Source of the DNA: Aureimonas populi
GTDB lineage: Bacteria > Pseudomonadota > Alphaproteobacteria > Rhizobiales > Rhizobiaceae
Assembly: GCF_017815515.1 (NCBI RefSeq)
Contig: NZ_CP072611.1
Coordinates: 620,001-684,000, forward strand
DNA: 64,000 nucleotides
Direction of reading: 5' to 3'
In this document: in pieces, positions 52,427-60,799 of the stretch
Numbering within the stretch: the first letter of the stretch is position 1
How the letters are laid out: each line of letters opens with the position of its first letter
The notes under the pieces: model-generated
The model's database searches: none
What the model saw: the letters and a program-made list of their open reading frames with translations, nothing else
What the model was told of the DNA's origin: nothing
Translations under genes and position numbers: made by a program

Positions 52427-52876
52427 TCAGCCGGCCTTCTCGAGTTCCGCCAGCTTCTCCACCCGCCGCACGAAGTCGGCGTCCTCCCTGTCGAAGGTCG
52501 CCGCGAGGTAGGAGGCGACGAGATCGCGCGCGAGCCAGGGACCCACGATCTGCGCCCCGATGCACATGACGTTGACATCGTCGTGCTCGACCGACTGGTG
52601 GGCCGAATGGACGTCGTGGCAGACCGCGGCCCGGATGCCGCGAATCTTGTTGGCCGCGATCGAGGCCCCCACGCCGGTTCCGCAGATCAGGAGGCCGCGC
52701 TCGGCCTGCCCGCCGCTCACCCGGGCGCAGACGAGGCGCGCGATATCGGGAAAGTCCACCGGCTCGGGGTCGAAGCTGCCGACATCCTCGATCTCGTGGC
52801 CACCCTCCTTCAGGAAGGCGAGGATGCCCTCCTTCATCGGGAAACCGGCGTGGTCGCTGCCGATCACGATCTTCAT
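52427..52876 (-). CDS. rpiB: RpiB/LacAB-family sugar-phosphate isomerase
   Basis: A 149-residue isomerase. It starts MKIVIGSDHAGFPMKEGI and has LLICGTGVGASIAANKIRGIRAAVCHDVHSAHQSVEHDDVNVMCIGAQIVG, with the catalytic Cys near 66 in CGTG. It isomerises ribose 5-phosphate or allose, tetrose or erythrulose phosphates. The start overlaps the stop of the GntR gene by 4 bases. With the kinase downstream it gives a phosphorylate-and-isomerise route. Confidence 0.92.
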   Translation of the reverse strand: MKIVIGSDHAGFPMKEGILAFLKEGGHEIEDVGSFDPEPVDFPDIARLVCARVSGGQAERGLLICGTGVGASIAANKIRGIRAAVCHDVHSAHQSVEHDDVNVMCIGAQIVGPWLARDLVASYLAATFDREDADFVRRVEKLAELEKAG

Positions 52877-53676
52877 TCGCTCATCCTCTCGTCTCTGAGG
52901 CTCGGCGGGCGGGCCGCCATGTCTGTGGCCGCCGCGGACGCGGTCATGTGGCGCGCGGTCGCGCGGCGGCGGAAGTCGGCGCCGATCTCGAAATGGCGGG
53001 CCAGCAGATCGTCGGCCCGCGCCGCATCCCGCTCGATCACGGCCGAGAAGATCGAGCGGTGATGGTCGATCAGGAACTCCTCGATCCCCTCGATCTGGAT
53101 GATCTGCTCGCGGCGCTCGCGGTGGGAGCGCATCATCAGCTCGGCGATCGAGGCGTAGATGCTCGACAGGGTCGGCGACTGCGCCGCCTTCACCACCGCC
53201 TCGTGGAAGGCGAAATCGGCGGCGGCCCCGGCGGAGGGCTCGTGGATCGTCTCGACGATCGTTGAGAGCGCGCCGGCCAGACGGTCGAAGTCGCGCTGGC
53301 CGGCGCGCTGGCAGGCGAGCCGGATGGCCTGATGCTCGATCGCGATGCGCGCCTGCATGATGTCGTCGATCACGTCCGACTGCTGGGCGAGCACGAAGGT
53401 GAAGAACTCGCCGAGGGTGGAAACGTCCGGGCGCTTCACCACCGTGCCCACGCCGTGGCGGATCTCCAGAACGCCGATCATGGCGAGCGCCCGAAGCGCC
53501 TCGCGCAGGACGGGGCGGGAGACGTTGAGCCGCGTGGCCAGCTCGCGCTCGGGCAGGAGATAGTCGCCAGTCCTCAACTGCCCGCTCAAAAGCTGTTCGC
53601 GCAGGAAGGACGAGATCTTGGCGTAGCCGCTCTTGGGCTCCTGCATGTCGCGTCGAATGACGGGCTCAGTGTTCAT
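52873..53676 (-). CDS. GntR/FadR-type regulator of the sugar/hydroxy-acid operon
   Basis: A 267-residue FCD-type GntR protein. The winged helix has LRTGDYLLPERELATRLNVSRPVLREALRALAMIGVLEIRHGVGTVV. The FCD core has DFAFHEAVVKAA and IDHHRSIFSAVIERD. The start MNTEPVIRRD at 53676 is used because the earlier one at 53703 falls inside the operator. It is the first gene of its own operon, so autoregulation is likely. Confidence 0.9.
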   Translation of the reverse strand: MNTEPVIRRDMQEPKSGYAKISSFLREQLLSGQLRTGDYLLPERELATRLNVSRPVLREALRALAMIGVLEIRHGVGTVVKRPDVSTLGEFFTFVLAQQSDVIDDIMQARIAIEHQAIRLACQRAGQRDFDRLAGALSTIVETIHEPSAGAAADFAFHEAVVKAAQSPTLSSIYASIAELMMRSHRERREQIIQIEGIEEFLIDHHRSIFSAVIERDAARADDLLARHFEIGADFRRRATARHMTASAAATDMAARPPSLRDERMSE

Positions 53677-53690
53677 GCCGCGATCATACC

Positions 53691-53703
53691 GTGGTCTGAC
53701 CAC
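53691..53703. promoter_or_regulatory. FadR-type operator GTGGT-CTG-ACCAC
   Basis: A perfect inverted repeat lying 15 bases upstream of the GntR start. The core TGGTCTGACCA matches the known FadR-subfamily form TnGTnnnACnA almost exactly. It would control the eight-gene operon that starts here. Confidence 0.75.
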
Positions 53704-53890
53704 TAGTCAACCAGAGGCGTGCGCGACGATGCCGCGCCCTCTCTCCAGCCCGGTGAAGGCGTTCGACGAGGCGTGCCGCATACATCAGGGCGGCCGGCTT
53801 CCCGGGCACGGAAAGGAATTTTCACGGTCTCGCCGGAGGCAGAATCGCCGGGCTGTCGCGCAGGAAAGGCGGGTCGGCCCTGATGCGCGT

Positions 53891-54490
53891 TCAGGCGTCC
53901 GAGGTCGGGGGCGAGGACAACAGGCTCTCGAGGGTCAGCCGCCGGAAGCGCCGCAGCGGCCGCATGTCGCCTTCGGCGCGCACGCGGATCATCGCCCCCT
54001 CGTAAGCGTCGATGAGCGCGTCGGCGAGATCGGCCGTGTCCGTCCCCGGCGGCAGTTCGCCCGCCGCCCGGGCCGCGTCGAGCAGCTCGGCCATCTGGGC
54101 GCGCCAGTTCGCGAAGGCGGCTTGAAGGCGGGCGCGCAAAGCCTCGTTATGCGGCGCGCTGGTCTGGGCCAGGACGCCGTAGAGACATCCGGGTGTCTCC
54201 CCCGCCCCCTTCTTCTCGGCTTCCAGCGCTTCGAAATAGCCCCGCAGGCGGCCGAGCGGCGTGGCATTCCCGGCGAAACACTCCATGCGGAATGCCTCGT
54301 ATCGCAGCGCATAGGCTTCGATCACCTCCAGCGCGTAGGCCTCCTTGCTCGGGAAGAAATTGTAGAACGAACCCTTCGGCACGCCCGCGCCGGCGAGGAT
54401 CGGCTGGATGCCGATGCCCTCGAACCCCCTGGCCAGAAAGGCCTTCAGGCCTTCGCCGATCAGAATCTCACGAGTGTTGCGTCTTTTCAT
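53891..54490 (-). CDS. TetR-family repressor
   Basis: A 199-residue TetR regulator. It starts MKRRNTREILIGEGLKAFLARGFEGIGIQPILAGAGVPKGSFYNFFPSKEAY, the usual helix-turn-helix of the AcrR/NemR branch. A single Cys in PGCLYGVLAQT, a common sensing place in this branch, may react with electrophiles. It diverges from an EamA transporter gene with two operators between. The 187 bases beyond its far neighbour, the GntR gene, hold nothing recognisable. Confidence 0.92.
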   Translation of the reverse strand: MKRRNTREILIGEGLKAFLARGFEGIGIQPILAGAGVPKGSFYNFFPSKEAYALEVIEAYALRYEAFRMECFAGNATPLGRLRGYFEALEAEKKGAGETPGCLYGVLAQTSAPHNEALRARLQAAFANWRAQMAELLDAARAAGELPPGTDTADLADALIDAYEGAMIRVRAEGDMRPLRRFRRLTLESLLSSPPTSDA

Positions 54491-54500
54491 TGGACAAAAA

Positions 54501-54550
54501 TAGACCGATCGTCTTATCTCGTCAAACAATTAAGTAGACCGGTCGTCTTA
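54501..54550. promoter_or_regulatory. Tandem TetR operators
   Basis: TAGACCGATCGTCTTA (54501-54516) and TAGACCGGTCGTCTTA (54535-54550) are direct repeats that differ at one base, each nearly palindromic (AGACcG / CGgTCT type). Their centres are 34 bases apart, about three helical turns, so two dimers could bind the same face. They cover both divergent promoters. Confidence 0.75.
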
Positions 54551-54570
54551 ACCTGATGAAAGGACGTGGC

Positions 54571-55476
54571 ATGGGCGAGCGACGACATTACGGCCTGCTT
54601 CTGGTAGCGGTCGCCATGCTGCTGTGGAGCACCGCCGGCCTGTTCGTGCGCATGATCGACGTCGGGGTCTGGGACCTGATCCTGTGGCGCTCTCTCTTTG
54701 CCGGCGGCGCGCTTCTCGCGGTCGCCTTCCTGTGGCCCCAGAACGGCGGCACCTACGGCTGGACCGGCTTCGGCGCATCCATCGTCGCCGCCATCTCGAT
54801 GTCGGCCTACGCGGCGTCCCTCACGCTGACGAGCGTGGCGAACGTGCTGATCATATATGCCACGCTTCCGTTCTTCACGGCGGCCCTCGCCTGGGCGCTG
54901 ATGGGCGAGCGCAGCTCGCGGCGAATGCTCATGGCGAGCGCGCTCTCGCTGGCAGGTGTCGCCATCGTCGCCGGCCGATCGCTTCAGCCCTCCGATATGG
55001 CCGGGAACGGCCTCGCCATCCTGATGACCGTCACCTTCGCCGGGCTTCTCATCCTGTCGCGCCGCTTCCCGCGAACCGATCTGGCGCTCGTGAATGCGGT
55101 TGCCGCGCTCCTCTGCGTGGCTGCGGTCCTGCCCTTTTCCTCCGGAGCGGTGCCGGCGGGGCGCGACATCCTTCTCCTTCTCGGCCTCGGCGTCCTGACC
55201 ACCGCCCTCTCCTTCCTCCTGTTCCTGATGGGCGGGCGCCACATCCCCTCCACGGAGGCGGCGCTGATCGGGTTGCTGGACGTTCTCCTCGGCCCGCTCT
55301 GGGTCTGGCTCGCCTTCGCCGAGCATCCGGGACAAGGCGCGCTGGTCGGTGGCGGCATCGTGCTCATGGCCGTGACCTGGTATCTCCTGCCCGGCCTCGG
55401 CCGGCGGACAGGCTCCGCCCCGCCCGGCCCGCCATGCCCGGATGAACGCGCTCCGGCAGGAGGAAGCGCGTGCTGA
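54571..55476 (+). CDS. EamA/DMT-family transporter
   Basis: A 301-residue drug/metabolite transporter with ten helices and two EamA repeats. It starts MGERRHYGLLLVAVAMLLWSTAGLFVRMID at 54571 (AAGGA seven bases upstream; an ATG at 54556 is also possible). The second repeat has AVAALLCVAAVLPFSSG and ALIGLLDVLLGPLWVWLAF. Export of a small metabolite or toxic compound under TetR control is likely. Confidence 0.9.
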   Translation: MGERRHYGLLLVAVAMLLWSTAGLFVRMIDVGVWDLILWRSLFAGGALLAVAFLWPQNGGTYGWTGFGASIVAAISMSAYAASLTLTSVANVLIIYATLPFFTAALAWALMGERSSRRMLMASALSLAGVAIVAGRSLQPSDMAGNGLAILMTVTFAGLLILSRRFPRTDLALVNAVAALLCVAAVLPFSSGAVPAGRDILLLLGLGVLTTALSFLLFLMGGRHIPSTEAALIGLLDVLLGPLWVWLAFAEHPGQGALVGGGIVLMAVTWYLLPGLGRRTGSAPPGPPCPDERAPAGGSAC

Positions 55477-55569
55477 CGCCTCGACCGGCGGCGATCTACG
55501 GCAGCCTGGCGAGAAGGTTCTCGGGGCTGGCGATGCGCTTGTAGAGCTGCGCGATCGCCGACGCCTTCA

Positions 55570-55980
55570 TCACCGAGCGGGGTCGAGATTGACCATGGAG
55601 CCTTCCAGATTGCCGATATCCTCGGCGAGCGAGGCCTGCACGACCTGCGTCGTGTCCGAGGATTCGCCCAGCTTGCGCCGCAGCCTGTCCACCGGCGCCT
55701 GCACGGGCGCCATCCCGCGCAGAAGCTCGGCGCGGAACTCGGCATAGCCGGAGAACCCCAGCTTGCGCGCGAAGCGGTTCGCCGAGGCCACCGAGACGCC
55801 CGTGACCTCCACCGTCTCGTTGATCGAAAGGGACGCCACCTTCATCGGCTCGCGCAGCACGAAGTCGGCGAAGGTGCGAAGCGCCAGGGAGAACTGCGGA
55901 TAAGTCTCCTCGATCTTCCCTGTCACCACCGAGCTGGCGGGCAGCGCCGCATGGGCGCCGGCCGGAAAAGAACCCTTCAT
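55570..55980 (-). pseudogene. RpiR-family regulator, SIS domain missing
   Basis: A 136-residue remnant. The RpiR helix-turn-helix is clear: FVLREPMKVASLSINETVEVTGVSVASANRFARKLGFSGYAEFRAELLRG. It then runs to LAEDIGNLEGSMVNLDPAR and stops where the sugar-isomerase (SIS) domain of about 150 residues should start. The next 70 bases read MKASAIAQLYKRIASPENLL in another frame, the tail of some other protein. DNA has been lost on this side. Confidence 0.7.
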
Positions 55981-55991
55981 CCACAGCGGCC

Positions 55992-56168
55992 ATGCTGGCG
56001 GAGTTCCTGATGGGCCTGAGCGGCCTCGGCTACCTGTTCCGGCAGTCGGCGGGCGATTTCGATACGCAGCGCGCCTTCGGCACTTCGGTCGTGGCGGCCA
56101 CCATCTCGGTCGTCTGCTTCACCCTGTCGCTGCGCGCCGAGCGCGCGGTGGCGGAACGCTGGCGCTGA
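55992..56168 (+). pseudogene. C-terminal fragment of an ABC permease
   Basis: A 58-residue reading, MLAEFLMGLSGLGYLFRQSAGDF to RAERAVAERWR, matches the last two helices and tail of SsuC/ThiX-type (nitrate/taurine/pyrimidine) permeases, where LAEFLMGVSGLGYLF is typical. The other roughly 200 residues are absent, cut by the RpiR remnant that starts 11 bases away on the other strand. Confidence 0.65.
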
Positions 56169-56178
56169 GGAGCAAGGA

Positions 56179-56763
56179 ATGCGCACCATCTATCTGGCCG
56201 GCCCGGAGGTCTTCCTGCCCGACGCGCAGGCGGTGATGGCGCAGAAGCGCCGGCGCGCCCGCGCGCACGGCTTCGAGCCGACCGGGCCGGGCAGCGACGA
56301 GGCCGCGCTTGCCGCCGGCCCGGCGACGGCCGCCATGATCCTCGAACGCAACGAGACGGCGATGCGCCGGGCCGAGGTCTGCATCGCCAACGTCACGCCC
56401 TTTCGCGGCATCAGCGCCGATCCCGGCACGGTCTACGAGATCGGCTTCATGATCGCGCTCGGACGCACGGTCCACGCCTACACCAACGACCCGCGCCCCT
56501 ATGGCGAGCGCGTGGAGGCCGAGTGGCCCGGCGGTCGGGTGGCCGGGCCGCGCGAGGCCCGCCCCTTGCGCGGCGTGGACGGCCTGATGATCGAGTCCTT
56601 CGGCCTGGCCGACAATCTGATGATCGAGGCCGGCATTCTCGCCCATGGCGGGCGCCTCGTGCGCCGCGAGGAACGCCCCGCCGATCCCGCCCGCGACCTG
56701 TCGGCCTACCTCGCGTGCCTCAGGCTGCTCCGCGATGGCGGTTCGGGCCGGGGCGCGCTTTAG
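56179..56763 (+). CDS. Nucleoside 2-deoxyribosyltransferase-family protein
   Basis: A 194-residue protein of the deoxyribosyltransferase fold. It starts MRTIYLAGPEVFLPDA with AGGAGCAAGGA upstream. It has AEVCIANVTPFRGISADPGTVYEIGFMIALGRTVHAYTND, including the catalytic-type Glu in YEIG, and NLMIEAGILAHGG. It follows a permease fragment by 10 bases, so it once belonged to a nucleobase or pyrimidine uptake operon. It is intact. Confidence 0.85.
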   Translation: MRTIYLAGPEVFLPDAQAVMAQKRRRARAHGFEPTGPGSDEAALAAGPATAAMILERNETAMRRAEVCIANVTPFRGISADPGTVYEIGFMIALGRTVHAYTNDPRPYGERVEAEWPGGRVAGPREARPLRGVDGLMIESFGLADNLMIEAGILAHGGRLVRREERPADPARDLSAYLACLRLLRDGGSGRGAL

Positions 56764-56773
56764 ACCCCCGGCT

Positions 56774-57439
56774 TCAGCGCGCGGCCCCGTGCGACTCGTC
56801 CGTGGGCACGAGCCTTGCCGCGCCCCGCGTCAGGAATTTCATGAGCTCCAGCATCTCCTGGCCGGCGCGCTCCGGGTCGGCCGCCTGCACGGCCTCCATG
56901 ACGCTCAGATGGTGTTCGGCCGAGGGGCCGGGGCCATCGGCCGAATCGTAGCGGAACCAGAGGCGGCGGGCATGGGCCTGCAAGGGGGCGAGGGTTCGGC
57001 TGAGGAAAATGTTCGGGCACGCGTCCTGCAGCGCCTCGTCGAAGCACTTGTCGGCGGCCAGGAAGCCGAGATTGTCCCCCGCCCGGGCATGGCCGAGCAT
57101 ATCGTGGGCGCAGCGGCGAAGGCGCTCGCGCACGCCCGCATCGGCAAAGCGCGCGGCCGCGCGCGCCAGGATGGGCTCCAGCGCGAGGCGCGGCTCCATC
57201 ACCCGCAGATAGTCTTCCGGGCGCAGATCCGTGACCATGATGCCCGAGCGGGGCCGGATCTCCAGCAGCCCCTCCCAGGACAGTTGCTGGATCGCCTCGC
57301 GAACCGGCGTGCGCCCCAGCGCCACGCGCTCCACCAGATATCGTTCGGTGACGACGGAGCCGGGCGGAAGCTCCCGCGTCACCACCATCGCCTCCAGCGC
57401 CAGATAGGCCTGCCTGGCGTGGGAAGCTTTGCTCTGCAA
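56774..57439 (-). CDS. GntR/FCD regulator of the hydroxyproline cluster
   Basis: A 221-residue FCD-type regulator. The TTG at 57439 has GGGAGGAGG eight bases upstream and gives normal length; an ATG at 57565 would add 42 non-homologous residues. The winged helix has LPPGSVVTERYLVERVALGRTPVREAIQQLSWEGLL. It diverges from the DapA-type gene across 150 bases that include an AT-rich near-palindrome TTGATATATTAA (57565-57576). Confidence 0.87.
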   Translation of the reverse strand: MQSKASHARQAYLALEAMVVTRELPPGSVVTERYLVERVALGRTPVREAIQQLSWEGLLEIRPRSGIMVTDLRPEDYLRVMEPRLALEPILARAAARFADAGVRERLRRCAHDMLGHARAGDNLGFLAADKCFDEALQDACPNIFLSRTLAPLQAHARRLWFRYDSADGPGPSAEHHLSVMEAVQAADPERAGQEMLELMKFLTRGAARLVPTDESHGAAR

Positions 57440-57591
57440 GGATCGGGCCTCCTCCCGCGGCGATAGACCTCCAACCCAGTATCCAACACAACCGGGCCGC
57501 GCAATCCGCCCCCCGCTCTCGTACCGCGAGGCGGCTTGCGGGGCGGACGCGGATGTGCATACCATTGATATATTAACAGGAGGCCCGGACC

Positions 57592-58488
57592 ATGTGGAGA
57601 GGTGTTCTTCCCGCCGTCACGACGAAGTTCGACCGCGAGGACGGGCTCGACCATTCCGAGATGGAGCGTTGCTTCGGCCTCCAGATCGACGCGGGATGCG
57701 ACGGCCTCGTCGTCTGCGGCTCCCTCGGCGAAGGGCCGATGCTGACGCTGGAGGAGAAGCTGGCGGTCCTCGCCACGGCACGCGCGGCGGCGGCCGGCAA
57801 GCCGGTGCTGATGACCGTGGCGGCCGCCTCCACCGCCGAATCCGCCGCGATCGCCCGCGCGGCGGCCAAGGCGGGCGCCGACGGGCTGATGGTCGTGCCG
57901 AGCCTCGTCTACCATACCGACCCGGCCGAGACGCTGGCCACCCTGCGCGCGGTGGCGCAGGCCGGCGACCTGCCGGTGATGATCTACTCCAACCGCCTCG
58001 CCTACCGCGTCGACGTGACCGTGGGGATCATGGAGGAGCTGGCGCAGGACGAGCGCTTCGTGGCGGTGAAGGAATCCTCCGACGACATCCGCCGCACCAC
58101 GGAGATCATCAATCGCTTCGGCGATCGCTATGCCGTCCTGACCGGCGTCGACAACCTCGCCTTCGAGGCGCTGGCGGTGGGCGCGGTGGGCTGGGTCGCC
58201 GGCCTCGTCTGCGCCTTTCCGGCCGAGACGGTCGCCATCCACCGCCTGATGCAGGCGGGGCGCTGGGGGGAGGCCCTCTCGGTCTACCGCTGGTTCCGGC
58301 CGCTGCTCGACCTCGACGTCTCCAGCTATCTCGTCCAGAACATCAAGCTGGTCGAAGCGCTCGCCATCGGCTCGAACGAGCGGGTGCGCCTGCCGCGCCT
58401 GCCCCTGGCGGGCGAGCGGCGCGGAACGGTCGAGGCCATCGTCGCCCGTGCGCTGGAGACGCGCCCTACCCTGCCGGCCCTTTCCTGA
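57592..58488 (+). CDS. DapA-family 1-pyrroline-4-hydroxy-2-carboxylate deaminase
   Basis: A 298-residue DHDPS-fold aldolase-family enzyme. The Schiff-base Lys160 is in VAVKESSDD, Tyr132 in MIYSNRLAY, and CGSLGEGPMLT replaces the GTTGE motif of true DapA. Between a D-amino-acid oxidase-like gene and a hydroxyproline epimerase gene, it fits the deaminase that turns pyrroline-4-hydroxy-2-carboxylate into 2-oxoglutarate semialdehyde. RBS AACAGGAGG is strong. Confidence 0.88.
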   Translation: MWRGVLPAVTTKFDREDGLDHSEMERCFGLQIDAGCDGLVVCGSLGEGPMLTLEEKLAVLATARAAAAGKPVLMTVAAASTAESAAIARAAAKAGADGLMVVPSLVYHTDPAETLATLRAVAQAGDLPVMIYSNRLAYRVDVTVGIMEELAQDERFVAVKESSDDIRRTTEIINRFGDRYAVLTGVDNLAFEALAVGAVGWVAGLVCAFPAETVAIHRLMQAGRWGEALSVYRWFRPLLDLDVSSYLVQNIKLVEALAIGSNERVRLPRLPLAGERRGTVEAIVARALETRPTLPALS

Positions 58489-58498
58489 GGCCGCCCCC

Positions 58499-59761
58499 TT
58501 GGAAGCGGGCGGGTCCTGCGAGGCCGATGTCGCCATCGTGGGAGCGGGCATCGTGGGGATCGCCTGCGCCCACCGCTTTCTGGAAGAGGGCCGATCGGTC
58601 GTCCTGATCGACCGGGACGAGCCGGCCCGCGCCGCGAGCTTCGGCAACGCCGGCGCCCTCGCCTATTCGGAAATCCTGCCGCTCGCCTCTCCCGGCATCC
58701 TCGCCCGGGCGCCCCGCTGGCTGCTCGACCCGCTCGGCCCGTTGAGCGTGCCGCCCGCCTATGCGCCGAGAATCGCGCCCTGGCTCTACCGCTTCTGGCG
58801 CGCCAGCCGGGCGGACCGGGTGGCGCGCTCCACCGAGGCGCTCGCGGCGCTGAACGCGCTGGCGAGGACGGAGATGGACCGTCTGGCGGACGCGGCGGGC
58901 GTCATGGGCATGATCCGCCAGGGCGGCGCGCTCGACCTCTACGAGGGCGAAGCGGCCCTGCGCGCGGCGGCGCCGGAATGGGAGGCGAGGACGAAGGCCG
59001 GCATCCCCTTCGAGGTCCTGACGCAGCGGGCCGCCATTGCGGCGATCCAGCCCGGCCTGTCGGAGCGCCTCACGCACGCCGTCTTCTGCCCGCTCGGCCA
59101 GCGCGTGAGCGATCCGCACGACTTCGCGGCGGCCATCGCCGCGCGGGTGGCCGGGCGCGGCGGCCGGATCCTGCGCGGGACCGTCGCGAGCCTTTCGCCG
59201 CGCGAGGAGGGCGTGACGATCCGCCTTGCGGACGGCCGGACCCTGCACGCGGGTGCGGCCGTTCTGGCGGCGGGCGCATGGTCTCGGCCGCTGGCCGCAC
59301 GGCTCGGCGACAAGGTGCCGCTGGAGACGGAGCGGGGCTACAACACCACCTTGGCGCCGGGCGCCTTCGACCTGAGGCTCCAACTCACCTTCGCCGGTCA
59401 CGGCTTCGTCGCCACCCCGCTCTCCGGCGGCGTGCGCGTGGGCGGGGCGGTGGAGCTCGGCGGGCTCAGCGCCCCGCCCAACTTCGTCCGCGCCCGCGCC
59501 ATGCTGAGGAAGGCGGCGGTCTTCATGCCCGGCCTCGATACGGCGGGCGGGCGCGAGTGGATGGGCTTTCGCCCGTCCCTGCCCGATTCCCTGCCCGTCA
59601 TCGGCCGCTCGCGGGCCTCGCCGAGGATCGTCCACGCCTTCGGGCACGGCCATCTCGGCCTGACGCAGTCGGCCGCCACCGCGCGCCTCGTGGCCGATCT
59701 CCTGGCCGGGCGCCCGCCGGCCATCCGCCTCGAGCCTTTCCGCCCCTCCCGGTTTCGATAA
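58499..59761 (+). CDS. FAD-dependent D-hydroxyproline dehydrogenase-like oxidoreductase
   Basis: A 420-residue DadA/DAAO-type flavoenzyme. The N-terminal FAD motif is VAIVGAGIVGIACAHRFLEEGRSVVLID, and the C-terminal half has MGFRPSLPDSLPVIGRS and FGHGHLGLTQSAATARL. The TTG at 58499 is chosen for its GAGG and position; an ATG at 58448 would overlap the previous gene by 41 bases. It oxidises cis-4-hydroxy-D-proline to the pyrroline (from context). Confidence 0.85.
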   Translation: MEAGGSCEADVAIVGAGIVGIACAHRFLEEGRSVVLIDRDEPARAASFGNAGALAYSEILPLASPGILARAPRWLLDPLGPLSVPPAYAPRIAPWLYRFWRASRADRVARSTEALAALNALARTEMDRLADAAGVMGMIRQGGALDLYEGEAALRAAAPEWEARTKAGIPFEVLTQRAAIAAIQPGLSERLTHAVFCPLGQRVSDPHDFAAAIAARVAGRGGRILRGTVASLSPREEGVTIRLADGRTLHAGAAVLAAGAWSRPLAARLGDKVPLETERGYNTTLAPGAFDLRLQLTFAGHGFVATPLSGGVRVGGAVELGGLSAPPNFVRARAMLRKAAVFMPGLDTAGGREWMGFRPSLPDSLPVIGRSRASPRIVHAFGHGHLGLTQSAATARLVADLLAGRPPAIRLEPFRPSRFR

Positions 59762-59770
59762 GGTCGCCCC

Positions 59771-60772
59771 ATGGCCCGGCACAGTTTCTTCTGCATCGAC
59801 GGACATACCTGCGGCAATCCCGTCCGGCTCGTCGCCGGCGGCGGGCCGAACCTCTCCGGCGCGACCATGATCGAGAAGCGGGCTCATTTCCTGGCCGAAT
59901 ACGACTGGATCCGCACCGCGCTGATGTTCGAGCCGCGCGGCCACGACATGATGTCGGGCTCGATCCTCTATCCGCCGACCCGGCCCGACTGCGACGTCGC
60001 CATCCTCTTCATCGAGACCTCGGGCTGCCTGCCCATGTGCGGCCACGGAACCATCGGCACCGTCACCATGGCGCTGGAGAACGGGCTCGTCACCCCGCGC
60101 GAGGAAGGCACGATCCGGCTCGACACGCCGGCCGGCCTCGTCACCGCGGCCTATGCGATGCAGGACGGGCGTGTGAGCGAGGTGCGGCTCACCAACGTGC
60201 CGGCCTTTCTCCATTCGCAGGGGCTGGAGGTGGAGTGCCCGGGGCTCGGCCGCCTCACCGTCGATGTCGCCTATGGCGGCAATTTCTACGCCATCGTGGA
60301 CGCGCAGGAGAATTTCCGCGACATGGCCGGCTTCACGGCCGGCCAGCTCGTCGCCCTCTCCGGGCCGCTGCGCCGCGCGCTGAACGAGGCGCACGACTTC
60401 GTCCATCCCGAAAAGCCCGAGATCGCCGGGCTCTCGCACATATTGTGGACCGGCGCGCCCACGGTGCCGGGCGCCAGCGCGCGCAACGCCGTCTTCTACG
60501 GCGACAAGGCCATCGACCGCTCGCCCTGCGGCACCGGCACCTCGGCGCGCATCGCCCAGTGGGCCGCCACCGGGCGGCTGGCGCCGGGGGAGGATTTCGT
60601 CCACGAATCCATCATCGGCTCGCTGTTCAAGGGCCGGATCGAGGCCCGTACGGCGGTGGCCGGGCGGCCTGCCGTGATCCCCTCCGTCGCCGGCTGGGCC
60701 CGCACCACGGGGCTCAACACCATCTTCGTCGACGACCGCGACCCCTTCGCCCACGGCTTCCAGGTGCTTTGA
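59771..60772 (+). CDS. 4-hydroxyproline 2-epimerase (proline racemase family)
   Basis: A 333-residue proline-racemase fold enzyme. It has IDGHTCGNPVRLV at the start and two catalytic Cys, Cys90 in MCGHGT and Cys253 in SPCGTGTSA. The second Cys distinguishes epimerases from the Thr-containing dehydratases. It converts trans-4-hydroxy-L-proline to cis-4-hydroxy-D-proline, the first step of the pathway whose later enzymes lie just upstream. Confidence 0.93.
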   Translation: MARHSFFCIDGHTCGNPVRLVAGGGPNLSGATMIEKRAHFLAEYDWIRTALMFEPRGHDMMSGSILYPPTRPDCDVAILFIETSGCLPMCGHGTIGTVTMALENGLVTPREEGTIRLDTPAGLVTAAYAMQDGRVSEVRLTNVPAFLHSQGLEVECPGLGRLTVDVAYGGNFYAIVDAQENFRDMAGFTAGQLVALSGPLRRALNEAHDFVHPEKPEIAGLSHILWTGAPTVPGASARNAVFYGDKAIDRSPCGTGTSARIAQWAATGRLAPGEDFVHESIIGSLFKGRIEARTAVAGRPAVIPSVAGWARTTGLNTIFVDDRDPFAHGFQVL

Positions 60773-60799
60773 CAGGACATGAGGAAAGGCGCGACGCCC

